Source: JACMLD01 sp038229695 (GTDB lineage Bacteria; Bacteroidota; Bacteroidia; Chitinophagales; Chitinophagaceae). From it: 64,000 nucleotides of DNA. The notes beneath the pieces were generated by a model, which saw only the letters and a program-made list of their open reading frames with translations, did no database searches and was not told the origin of the DNA. The position numbers and the translations under genes are program-made. The stretch is taken from positions 1 through 64,000 of the forward strand of contig JBBROE010000003.1 in the NCBI GenBank assembly GCA_038229695.1. The letters are read 5' to 3'. This document shows positions 8,595 through 16,363 of this stretch, one piece after another (within the stretch, counting starts at the first letter, position 1; each line of letters starts with the position of its first letter).

Positions 8595-9212
8595 ATGAAA
8601 AAAATACTTTTACTCAGCACCGTTTTAGTCACTGGTCTGCTGGCAGTAAGCACTGCCCATGCCCAGTTCAGCGCGAGCATTAACATCGGGGTACAACCCG
8701 CATGGGGCCCGTCAGGGTATGACTATGCAGAAAATTACTACCTGCCCGATGTGGAAGCTTACTATAATGTTCCCTCGCAGCAATTTGTTTATTTCGATGG
8801 CTACAACTGGGTTTCTTCCAACTACCTCCCCGGCCGTTATACAAATTATGATTTGTATTCAGGCTACAAGGTGGTGATCAATGAACGCAACCCCTGGCTC
8901 CATTTCAACCGGGACCGCGATCGCTTTTATGGCTACCGCTCCCGGCGCGATCAGCCCATTCTCCGCGACTACCGGAATTACGGTTCTGTATACGGCAACC
9001 CGGGTTATGGCGGCAGGGGTTGGCATGACAGGGAGGTTGCCCGTGGTTTTGGATACGGCCGCGAACGCCGGGAAGACCATGACGATAACCGTCGTTTCGA
9101 CCGTGGTGATAATCATTACGAGGGAGGAAGAGAAGGAGGTTTTCACCGTGAGGACCGCGAAGAAGGCAGGGGAGAAAGAGGTGGCCGCGGAGGCCATGAC
9201 CGCGACAGGTAA
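8595..9212 (+). CDS. Secreted protein with Arg/Gly/Asp-rich low-complexity tail
   Basis: 205 residues. Signal peptide MKKILLLSTVLVTGLLAVSTAHAQ. The first mature half is Tyr/Asn-rich and contains a module around YYLPDVEAYYNVPSQQFVYF and GYNWVSSNYLPGRY, a pattern common in small exported Bacteroidota proteins of unknown function. From about residue 110 the sequence becomes dominated by Arg, Gly, Asp, Glu and His (for example RRDQPILRDYRN, GYGRERREDHDDNRR, REDREEGRGERGGRGGHD), probably disordered. No enzymatic motif. Monocistronic: a terminator follows at 9258. Its role may be structural or stress-related, but that is a guess. Confidence 0.75.
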   Translation: MKKILLLSTVLVTGLLAVSTAHAQFSASINIGVQPAWGPSGYDYAENYYLPDVEAYYNVPSQQFVYFDGYNWVSSNYLPGRYTNYDLYSGYKVVINERNPWLHFNRDRDRFYGYRSRRDQPILRDYRNYGSVYGNPGYGGRGWHDREVARGFGYGRERREDHDDNRRFDRGDNHYEGGREGGFHREDREEGRGERGGRGGHDRDR

Positions 9213-9257
9213 CACGCCAAATGAAGCAACCATCCACCCTATATCCATGAAACACGT

Positions 9258-9290
9258 AATCCCGCAGCCAGCGCCGCGGGATTTTATTTA
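9258..9290 (+). terminator. Intrinsic terminator after the 8595-9212 gene
   Basis: AATCCCGC (9258-9265) pairs with GCGGGATT (9276-9283) around a 10-nt loop and is followed by TTTATTTA. It sits 45 bp past the stop codon. Confidence 0.7.
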
Positions 9291-9408
9291 TGTCGGTATC
9301 CGGTAATATTTTATAAACCCGGGTACCACAACCCGATCATTTTGTCAAGACCGCATTATTCATGTGGAATTGCCAATTCACCTGCATAATTTTTATGGGC
9401 CCGTCGGT

Positions 9409-9450
9409 ATGCCGCTGCCCGGCATCGTTGCGTCGCACCCTTCAGCGGCA
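9409..9450 (-). repeat. Intergenic repeat family, copy 1
   Basis: On the minus strand the core reads TGAAGGGTGCGACGCAACGA within a palindrome: TGCCGCTG at 9410-9417 and CAGCGGCA at 9443-9450 are inverted. The core resembles the copies at 21742, 41070 and 54320. All four copies are between genes. Confidence 0.45.
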
Positions 9451-9498
9451 GTGCAAAGCCGGACGGCTAACGCTGCCCAGTAGACGCTAATCGGTAGT

Positions 9499-10227
9499 TC
9501 AGGTCACCGGCATCAGCTGTCGCCTGTATAATTGTACCGCATTTTCATAACCCAGGTAGAGTGCGTCACAAACCAGCGCGTGCCCGATCGATACCTCATC
9601 CAGCCCGGGTACATGCGCAGCGAAATACCGCAGGTTGTGCAAGTCCAGGTCATGGCCGGCATTGATACCCATACCCAGTTCCAGCGCTTTTGCAGCTGCG
9701 GCCCGGTAAGGCGCCACAGCCGGTCCGTGTTCCCCATTGGCGTAGATGGTGGCATATTGTTCCGTATACAGTTCTATGCGGTCTGTACCTGTAGCCGCAG
9801 CGCTTTCCATCATCGACACATCCGGGTCAATGAAGATGGAGGTACGGATACCCGCCGCTTTAAACTGTGCGATCATCTGCCGCAGGTAGTACTGGTGAAG
9901 GCGGGTATCCCACCCGTGGTTAGATGTCAGCTGGCCAAGTGCATCGGGCACCAGCGTCACCTGCGCTGGTTTTACTTCAAGCACCAGGTCCACAAACCGT
10001 GGCTCGCGGCAATTTCCTTCTATATTAAATTCCGTATGGATGGCCCGGGCAATGGCACGCACATCTGCATACCTGATATGGCGCTCGTCGGGCCGCGGAT
10101 GCACCGTGACGCCGTCTGCGCCAAATAATTCGGCATCTGTTGCCGCTTTTACTACGTCAGGATTGTTGCCCCCGCGGCTGTTGCGCAGCGTCGCAAACTT
10201 GTTGATGTTGATGCTGAGTTTCGTCAT
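9499..10227 (-). CDS. pdxJ: Pyridoxine 5'-phosphate synthase
   Basis: 242 residues, full length for PdxJ, the TIM-barrel enzyme that condenses 1-deoxy-D-xylulose 5-phosphate with 3-amino-2-oxopropyl phosphate to make pyridoxine 5'-phosphate (vitamin B6, DXP-dependent route). Seen: LSININKFATLRNSRGG, DGVTVHPRPDERHIRYADV, FNIEGNCR, QVTLVPDALGQLTSNHGWD, RTSIFIDPD, RIELYTEQYA, GINAGHDLDLHNLR and VSIGHALVCDALYLG. ATG 10227 is the start. It lies just past a terminator (10256-10284) that separates it from the upstream genes on the same strand, so it should have its own promoter. Confidence 0.96.
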   Translation of the reverse strand: MTKLSININKFATLRNSRGGNNPDVVKAATDAELFGADGVTVHPRPDERHIRYADVRAIARAIHTEFNIEGNCREPRFVDLVLEVKPAQVTLVPDALGQLTSNHGWDTRLHQYYLRQMIAQFKAAGIRTSIFIDPDVSMMESAAATGTDRIELYTEQYATIYANGEHGPAVAPYRAAAAKALELGMGINAGHDLDLHNLRYFAAHVPGLDEVSIGHALVCDALYLGYENAVQLYRRQLMPVT

Positions 10228-10255
10228 ACCCCAAAATTACCGGCTATTTTAATTG

Positions 10256-10284
10256 AAAAGGGCAGGCTTTTAGCCCGCCCTTTT
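10256..10284 (-). terminator. Intrinsic terminator between the sorting-domain gene and pdxJ
   Basis: AAAAGGGCAGGC (10256-10267) and GCCCGCCCTTTT (10273-10284) form a hairpin with one mismatch and a 5-nt loop. Flanking A and T tracts make it bidirectional in form. It lies 66 bp past the 10350-10616 gene and 29 bp before pdxJ, so its useful direction is minus. Confidence 0.75.
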
Positions 10285-10349
10285 GCATGGTTAGAAACCA
10301 TATAACGAAGGGTTGTCGGATTACTCGGTTGTACGGGTTATAATATTTT

Positions 10350-10616
10350 TTATTTGGTTTTAACGATGCTTACTGTAGTCACCTGTTCGCCGGAAAGTAA
10401 ACTAATCTGCAGATCATATCGCCCGGCAGCAAAGCGTTGCAGGTCGTTCATGTCAATGCTATCACTACCTCCCGGCAGGGTACAGGCAACCATCCTCACC
10501 ACGGTACCCCGGCTGTTCTTTAAGCGCAGTATCAGGTTGGCCGTGAACTCGCCGTGTAGCCGGATCTGCAACTGGCTGGTAAACGGATTAGGGTTTACAA
10601 ATACCTTCAGTCTCAT
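10350..10616 (-). CDS. Freestanding type IX secretion sorting domain (type A-like)
   Basis: 88 residues that consist of almost nothing but a T9SS C-terminal domain. VFVNPNPFTSQLQIRL is the entry motif (PNPF), DSIDMNDLQRFAAGRYDLQI is the conserved centre, and VTTVSIVKTK is the closing strand. The sorting domain of the 632-residue cargo protein in this window has the same elements (VFPNPFLNQ, ISLPDLQRLARGIYYLEM, KLVK). In-frame sequence upstream is open for only about 20 codons before a TAA, with no signal peptide or passenger domain. It could be a remnant of a larger cargo gene or a small stand-alone module. It lies downstream of the TonB receptor (208 bp) and is followed by a terminator. Confidence 0.65.
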   Translation of the reverse strand: MRLKVFVNPNPFTSQLQIRLHGEFTANLILRLKNSRGTVVRMVACTLPGGSDSIDMNDLQRFAAGRYDLQISLLSGEQVTTVSIVKTK

Positions 10617-10824
10617 GAAAATAGTTTTCTCCGGCCGGTGCGGCGGGCAGCAGGGATTAAAGAAATCTTTATTTTAAAGGAAGATCAGGCGAAAAGGGGA
10701 ACGATCAGAGGAAAGGTATAATCAGCACCATGCGGCAGTAAATGTACGAGAAATATTTACGAATGGAAAGCGGTAGCCCTACTATTTTTTTAATCGTATT
10801 TCTACTAAAAAAGCGGGTAATCCA

Positions 10825-13311
10825 TTAAAAACGGGTAATCACTTTCAGGTTCAGCAACCGAGGGGTAAGCCGGTTGGGAATGGAGTAGGTGGTATTGGAA
10901 AAATCTTTGATCAGCAGGTAAGAAATGGTATTGGCCCGGTCTACCAGGTTAAAAATTTCCAGGGTGGCCCAGATATTATCAACGCCTTTAAACGGGCTGT
11001 GGCTCCGCCGCCGGCTTTTGTCGCTGTCCAGCAGCAGCGCACTGAACCCGATGTCGACGCGGATATACGGATCGATAATCAGCGCATTCCGGTATTTCAC
11101 ACTCCCGGGAATGGTATACGGCAGGTTGCTGCCGTACAGCATATTGAGGTAGACTTTGAAATTCTTATTGGTCGACAGGTAATCCTGGAAAAACATCCCG
11201 AAAGTGATCAGCCTGTCGGTAGGCCGGCGCACCCATCCCTGCCGCACCAGCGAACTGTCGGTCGGTTGTTTTAAAGAGTCCAGGGTGTAATTATAAAATG
11301 TGGCCCCGGCAATCTTCTCGCGCGTGCGCATGATCCCCAGGCTCACCCAGCTTTCGGCATCCTTTACCAGCTCCCCGAAAAGTCGTAATTCAAGCCCGGC
11401 GGCGTATGCCTTTGCGTTGTTCTCCCCGAAATAGCGGATACGGACATTGTCTATATCATAAGGCACTACGTCGTGCATGTTTTTAAAATACCCCTCGGCC
11501 GTGAGGCGCATCGGCCTGCCGTTCAGCCCGGTAAAGCTGTAGTCGAACCCCCCGCTTACCTGCCAGCTTTTCTGGGCCTTTACGTCGCGGTTGACCGACC
11601 CGTCATACCGCCGCAGCTCGCGGTAAAAAGGCGGCTGGTCGTAGATACCCGCTGCCCCCCGGAATACGATATCTTTTTGCCAGCTGGCTGGCTTCCAGGA
11701 AAAACCTGCCCGCGGCGAAATGAGCAATTCATGGTTCAGGTCATTATAATTGAACCGCATCCCGGCCTGTAATACAAAACCGGAGGAATCATTGAAAGCG
11801 ATATTATCCTGTACAAATCCGCTGAGGCGGTTAATGGTGAAATCGGAGGCCGACTTCAGCACACTGTACAGCGCCAGCTGCCCGGGCTGGTAGGGAAGGG
11901 AATAGCCGGTAGAATCCTGGTATTGCCACTGGTTCAGCTTATCGGTCAGCAGCTGGTGGTCGGCCGACAGGCCCCACTGGATGGCATGCCGTCCTTTGTC
12001 CAGGTAGCCTTTATGCGAGAGATTCCAGATGCCGATGTTCAGCCGGTTGCGGGCATAGTTCTGGAAAACGCCTGCGCCGAGGGGGTTGACAATCAACCCA
12101 AAACCGGGGGCGCTTTTGTCAAAACTTCGCTCTCCAAACAGGTATTGCCCGGTGATGTCCACCGATTCCTTTTCATTGTCCTGGAAATAACTGGCCATCC
12201 ATTTCAGCCGCAGGTTCTTTGTTAGCTGCCTGCTCACCGCCAGCCCGATCATGTTCGTGGAATACTGGTCAGCTTCCTTGCCGTCAAAGAAAATGTCGAG
12301 CCCCAGGTTAGCCGTGAAATAGGGAGAGAACACGGATGCCGTCTGTTGTGAAAAGGCCGGCGTTAAAGTGAATTTTGTCCGGGAGAAATTGGCCAGCAGT
12401 TCAGCTGACCAGCCGCGGTTAAAACGGTAAGTCAGCAACCCCTGGAAATCGGTGGCGGCTGGCACATAATTGCCCTTGGTCTCCTGGCTGGCCAGCAGGT
12501 TGCGGTTGCTCTTGCTGCGCACCCCCAGCAGGTAGGTGAAGCGGTTGTCTTTACTGATGCCTTCCAGGTGCAGCCCCTGCTCCAGCAGGCTGACGTAGGC
12601 GGAGCCGCCAAACGATTTGGGTTTACGGTACTGCACATCCAGCACACTGCTCATCTTATCCCCGTAACGGGCCTGGAACCCGCCATTGTAAAAACTAACG
12701 CTGCGCGTCATCTCCGGGTTAATGAAGCTCAACCCTTCCTGCTGGCCGCTGCTGACGAGGTAAGGCCTGAATATTTCGAAGTCGTTTACGTAGATGAGGT
12801 TCTCATCATAATTACCACCCCGTACGGAATAGCTGGACGTGAGTTCGTTATTGGATCCGACAAATATTTTGATGAGGCTTTCGATGCCGCCTACGGGGGA
12901 CGGAATATTGATCGCCTGTTTGGGATTGATGCTGATCAGCCCGGCTTCCCTGCGCTGGCGCTGATCGGTTACCACCACTTCTTTCAGTATTTTGCCGCCG
13001 CGTTCAAGCCTGAGCGTGAGCTGTTCACTTTCCCCGGCATTCAATAAAAAATTACGTTGCTCGCTTTTGTAACCCGAATAGGAAAATACCAGGGCAAACG
13101 CCTTCCCCGCCGGCACGGTTAGCCGGAAGGCGCCCGAGTCGGAACTGGCGATGCCGTTGTTACGGCCGAGAACCAGAATACTTACGCCGCTGAGCGGCTG
13201 TTCATTTTCATCCACCACCCTTCCGGTAACGGTGGCGGTCTTCTTCTGGGCAGAAACGGCCACCACTGAAAAGAGGAAGAGCAGCAGTAGCGGAATCCTG
13301 GTTTTGGGCAT
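10825..13311 (-). CDS. TonB-dependent receptor with carboxypeptidase-like regulatory domain
   Basis: 828 residues. Signal peptide MPKTRIPLLLLFLFSVVAVSAQ; then a CarboxypepD_reg-like beta-sandwich (about residues 25-110: ATVTGRVVDENEQPLSGVSI, LVFSYSGYKSEQRNF); a plug domain starting near VVVTDQRQRREAG and containing SYSVRGGNYDENLIYVNDFE; and a 22-strand barrel ending LLNLKVITRF with an aromatic last residue. Substrate unknown: it is not of the SusC type and has no SusD partner. It would take up a ligand across the outer membrane using TonB energy. Located 113 bp after rpe on the same strand; co-transcription is possible but they are functionally unrelated. Confidence 0.92.
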   Translation of the reverse strand: MPKTRIPLLLLFLFSVVAVSAQKKTATVTGRVVDENEQPLSGVSILVLGRNNGIASSDSGAFRLTVPAGKAFALVFSYSGYKSEQRNFLLNAGESEQLTLRLERGGKILKEVVVTDQRQRREAGLISINPKQAINIPSPVGGIESLIKIFVGSNNELTSSYSVRGGNYDENLIYVNDFEIFRPYLVSSGQQEGLSFINPEMTRSVSFYNGGFQARYGDKMSSVLDVQYRKPKSFGGSAYVSLLEQGLHLEGISKDNRFTYLLGVRSKSNRNLLASQETKGNYVPAATDFQGLLTYRFNRGWSAELLANFSRTKFTLTPAFSQQTASVFSPYFTANLGLDIFFDGKEADQYSTNMIGLAVSRQLTKNLRLKWMASYFQDNEKESVDITGQYLFGERSFDKSAPGFGLIVNPLGAGVFQNYARNRLNIGIWNLSHKGYLDKGRHAIQWGLSADHQLLTDKLNQWQYQDSTGYSLPYQPGQLALYSVLKSASDFTINRLSGFVQDNIAFNDSSGFVLQAGMRFNYNDLNHELLISPRAGFSWKPASWQKDIVFRGAAGIYDQPPFYRELRRYDGSVNRDVKAQKSWQVSGGFDYSFTGLNGRPMRLTAEGYFKNMHDVVPYDIDNVRIRYFGENNAKAYAAGLELRLFGELVKDAESWVSLGIMRTREKIAGATFYNYTLDSLKQPTDSSLVRQGWVRRPTDRLITFGMFFQDYLSTNKNFKVYLNMLYGSNLPYTIPGSVKYRNALIIDPYIRVDIGFSALLLDSDKSRRRSHSPFKGVDNIWATLEIFNLVDRANTISYLLIKDFSNTTYSIPNRLTPRLLNLKVITRF

Positions 13312-13424
13312 GATAATTTTATAAACGAAACGCTGCTGGCAATATTACAGTACGGGGTAATTGTTTTCAGGGGGGCAACTGCCGCCAACCCGGGCAGCAG
13401 GCATGCCCTGCGTGCCGGACGCTG

Positions 13425-14078
13425 TCAGGGTTTCAACGCCTTCAGCTGCCGGATGGTAGCGGAGGGATCCGGGGAATGAAAAACAGTGCTGCCGGCTACC
13501 AGCACGTCCGCCCCGGCATGCAGCAGGGCGTGGGCATTCTCCACGGTTACGCCACCATCTACCTCGATGAGTACATGCAGCCCGCGATCAACGATCATTT
13601 TCTTCAGGTCTCTTATCTTCTGCAGGGTATGTGGAATAAACGACTGCCCGCCGAAGCCTGGGTTTACACTCATCACATTGACCACGTAGATATCCTGTAA
13701 AATATCTTTCAGGAATTCCACCGGCGTATGTGGGTTAATGGCCACGCCGGCTTCCATACCCAGCGATTTGATCTGCTGGATGTTGCGGTGGAGATGCGGG
13801 CAGGCTTCGATATGTACCGTGAGGATGTCGGCGCCGGCTTTCCGGAATGCTTCCGCAAACTTTTCGGGCTCAACAATCATAAGGTGTACGTCACAGGGCT
13901 TACGGGTGGAGGCCGTAATCTTTTCGATAACCGGGAACCCGTAGCTGATATTGGGCACAAAGCGGCCATCCATCACATCGAGGTGAAACCAGTCAGCCTC
14001 GCTGTCATTCAGCAGCGTGCAAGCATCCTGCAGGTGAAGAAAATCGGCAGCAAGTAAAGAAGGTGCGATGATAGCCAT
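13425..14078 (-). CDS. rpe: Ribulose-phosphate 3-epimerase
   Basis: 217 residues, the TIM-barrel enzyme interconverting D-ribulose 5-phosphate and D-xylulose 5-phosphate in the pentose phosphate pathway. Seen: IIAPSLLAADF, DWFHLDVMDGRFVPNISYG (metal-binding His and Asp), CDVHLMIVEPEKF, VAINPHTPVE, VMSVNPGFGGQSFIPHTLQK, IEVDGGVTVENA and DVLVAGSTVFHS. Length and both ends match the family. It follows the TPR lipoprotein gene by 40 bp, likely in the same transcript. Confidence 0.97.
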   Translation of the reverse strand: MAIIAPSLLAADFLHLQDACTLLNDSEADWFHLDVMDGRFVPNISYGFPVIEKITASTRKPCDVHLMIVEPEKFAEAFRKAGADILTVHIEACPHLHRNIQQIKSLGMEAGVAINPHTPVEFLKDILQDIYVVNVMSVNPGFGGQSFIPHTLQKIRDLKKMIVDRGLHVLIEVDGGVTVENAHALLHAGADVLVAGSTVFHSPDPSATIRQLKALKP

Positions 14079-14118
14079 AAGCGAAAATTATAATGGTAAC
14101 GGGATGGGTAACCCGGGT

Positions 14119-15123
14119 TTATTTTGTTCCTTTCACCCGTCGGAGCCCTGCTTTGGCTTCGGCAAAATCCCGGTCAAAAGTAAGTGCCTTGTAGTAATAA
14201 TCGGTGGCTTCTGTATTTTTTCCAATGGCTTCATAGCAGCGCCCTATCCAATAATAATTGTCTGGGTTGGTATAGGAAATATTGGTCGCAAACTGGAACG
14301 TCTTCAGCGCCTCGTCATAATTTTTCTCTTCGAAAAGGATGATGCCCTTCTCAATATATGGCTCAATGAAATGCCAGTCGCGGACCATGGCCTCATCAAA
14401 TTTTGCCAGGGCACGGACATTGTCTTTCATGTTTGCGTAGTAGACGCCTTCAAGATAAACCGGTTCGGCAAATTCCCGCGAGGTATCTCGTTGCTGTAAT
14501 TCAGCGCACAGGGCGAGTGTTTTTTCATTCTTCGTTTCTGCATAAAGGTTAGCCAGTGCCAGCCCGTTCAGGATAACCGGCTGGCGGGCATACGACTGCT
14601 GCAGTATTTCGATGGCATGTGCGGTGTCTTTCATCCGGGCGTACAGCATGCCTTTTTCGTAAAGCGCCTCAAAATTGGCGGGGTCCTTCAACAGGATGCT
14701 GTCATACACATTCATGGCCGACCGGCTCTCGCCCGCCTGCTGGTAGGCTTCACCCAGCCTCCTCCTGAATTCAGGTTCGGCAGGGTAGCGCTCGATGCAT
14801 TTCTTCAGCAGGTCGATGGCGGCGGCGCTTCTCCCGGTCAGAAACAGGTTGGACGCGAACAGCATCCCGGTGGAATCAGCAGGCTGCAGTTCCCAGCTTT
14901 TCCGGTAATCGTAGTAGGCAATATCATGGAGGTTGTTGCGGGTAAGCCGGATTGCGCGTTTCAGCAGGAGCGAAGCATCGGTGGGGTTGGCCCTGATGCT
15001 GTCAGTTAGACTGCGGTACGGGGGTTGAAGGAGGGTTTCATCGAAGCCGCTGACTCCGCTGCCGTTATTACAGCCCCAGGTAAAGAATAGTGCCGTTCCC
15101 AAAATAAAAATGGTCCGCTTCAT
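14119..15123 (-). CDS. TPR-containing lipoprotein
   Basis: 334 residues. The N-terminus MKRTIFILGTALFFTWGC is a lipoprotein signal with Cys18 as the probable lipidation site. The rest is tetratricopeptide repeats: PADSTGMLFASNLFLTGRSA, PEFRRRLGEAYQQAGESRSA, NFEALYEKGMLYARMKDTAH, and a well-formed pair near the C-terminus, FIEPYIEKGIILFEEKNYDE and YYWIGRCYEAIGKNTEATDY. It should sit in the periplasm or outer membrane as a protein-interaction scaffold; no partner can be named. It opens the minus-strand run leading to rpe and is divergent from the cytochrome-b-like gene at 15266. Confidence 0.82.
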   Translation of the reverse strand: MKRTIFILGTALFFTWGCNNGSGVSGFDETLLQPPYRSLTDSIRANPTDASLLLKRAIRLTRNNLHDIAYYDYRKSWELQPADSTGMLFASNLFLTGRSAAAIDLLKKCIERYPAEPEFRRRLGEAYQQAGESRSAMNVYDSILLKDPANFEALYEKGMLYARMKDTAHAIEILQQSYARQPVILNGLALANLYAETKNEKTLALCAELQQRDTSREFAEPVYLEGVYYANMKDNVRALAKFDEAMVRDWHFIEPYIEKGIILFEEKNYDEALKTFQFATNISYTNPDNYYWIGRCYEAIGKNTEATDYYYKALTFDRDFAEAKAGLRRVKGTK

Positions 15124-15265
15124 CAGGCAAAACTAACCGATTTTGAGAAGCCTTCCGGTGCATTTTGGTTCCTGCGCGGTGAGCCCGGTGCTGCAATGCC
15201 TGCCGGTCACAATAAGATTTCTCCGGTAAGCTTTCCGAATTTAGCTTTGCGGCAAATAACAGTGT

Positions 15266-15730
15266 ATGCAAACCGGCCTGGTTCACCTCCACAATTTCCT
15301 CCGATGGATCATTATTGTTCTGCTGCTGGTTGCTATTTTTAAGAGCTATAGCGGGTGGAAGTCGGGCCGCCCGTTCCTGGGGGGCGACCGGAAAATATTT
15401 CTCTTTACCATGATAGCTGCGCACATCACGCTACTGGTGGGTATTTACCAGCTGCTGTTCGGGCGTTTTGGCATCCTCGTTACCAGCCTGCCGCCCGGCT
15501 TCACCGTGATGAAAGATAAATTCTACCGCTTTTACTGGGTGGAGCATCCCGTGTCCATGGTCATTTCCATTGTGCTCATAACGATGGGCTATGGCATGGC
15601 AAAAAAGCCGGTTGCCGATGGAGTGAAGTTTAGGAAGGCCTTCTGGTATTTTTTAGTGGCGTTCGCCGTAATCCTGATTGCTGTGCCCTGGCCATTTCGC
15701 CAAATCATCGGCCGGCCGCTGGTTCCCTGA
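15266..15730 (+). CDS. Four-helix integral membrane protein, cytochrome b-like
   Basis: 154 residues with four membrane segments: LRWIIIVLLLVAIFKSYSGW, IFLFTMIAAHITLLVGIYQL, HPVSMVISIVLITMGYGMA and FWYFLVAFAVILIAVPWPF. Histidines lie at helix ends and inside helices (LVHLHNFLRW, IAAHITLL, YWVEHPVSM), a distribution that could bind heme, and proteins of this type are often labelled cytochrome B in Bacteroidota. Heme binding is not proven. It is divergent from the TPR lipoprotein and convergent with the phosphoesterase gene. Confidence 0.7.
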   Translation: MQTGLVHLHNFLRWIIIVLLLVAIFKSYSGWKSGRPFLGGDRKIFLFTMIAAHITLLVGIYQLLFGRFGILVTSLPPGFTVMKDKFYRFYWVEHPVSMVISIVLITMGYGMAKKPVADGVKFRKAFWYFLVAFAVILIAVPWPFRQIIGRPLVP

Positions 15731-15798
15731 TGCGGTTATAATCTCCGGCATTGCGACCGGTATGACGGTATCGTATAACCGTATCCGCGCTGTAGCAA

Positions 15799-16299
15799 TT
15801 ATCTTTTACCCAGTTCAATTACTTCGCAGTCTTTGATGTTGCTGCCGTCGATGGTAAACCGCAGCAGTGTACGTATTTTATGCCAGCCATGCTTTCCGGC
15901 TGCGCCGGGATTCATATGCAGGCAGGCAATCGCCGGGTCGTACATCACCTTTAGAATATGCGAATGTCCGCTGATGAATAGGGCGGGCTTGTGAACAGCG
16001 AGCGATTTTTTGGTTTCCGGGTTATACCGTGGCGGTGATCCCCCGATATGCCGCATGAGCACGGTCACGTCTTCACAGCTGAACAACAATTCTTCCGGGA
16101 ATATGCTGCGGATATCCTGGCCATCGATATTTCCGTAAACGCCTTTTACCGGCAGGCCGGTTTGTGCCGCTAGGTTTTCGATAATAGGAACGGTACCGAC
16201 GTCCCCTGCATGCCAGATCTCCTGGCATTGTGCAAAATAGCCCGCCACGGCGGGATCGAGAAAGCCGTGGGTGTCTGAAAGAAGTCCGATGCGCGTCAT
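15799..16299 (-). CDS. YfcE/MJ0936-type metallophosphoesterase
   Basis: 166 residues from ATG 16299. Calcineurin-like motifs are complete: GLLSDTHG (D-x-H), WHAGDVG (GD-x-x), VYGNID (GN), LMRHIGG and FISGHSHILKV (GH-x-H). C-terminal HMNPGAAGKHG is usual for the YfcE branch, which hydrolyses small phosphodiesters in vitro; the natural substrate is not known. The frame extends to 16389, but the 30 extra residues are not conserved in appearance and would overlap the 3' end of the TPR-DUF2971 gene, so the shorter start is chosen. Confidence 0.9.
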   Translation of the reverse strand: MTRIGLLSDTHGFLDPAVAGYFAQCQEIWHAGDVGTVPIIENLAAQTGLPVKGVYGNIDGQDIRSIFPEELLFSCEDVTVLMRHIGGSPPRYNPETKKSLAVHKPALFISGHSHILKVMYDPAIACLHMNPGAAGKHGWHKIRTLLRFTIDGSNIKDCEVIELGKR

Positions 16300-16363
16300 A
16301 ACAGCCGCAAAATAAGAAGGAATAAATGGATGCTGCAGCTCAATAAAAGGGATCCGTGCCGTA

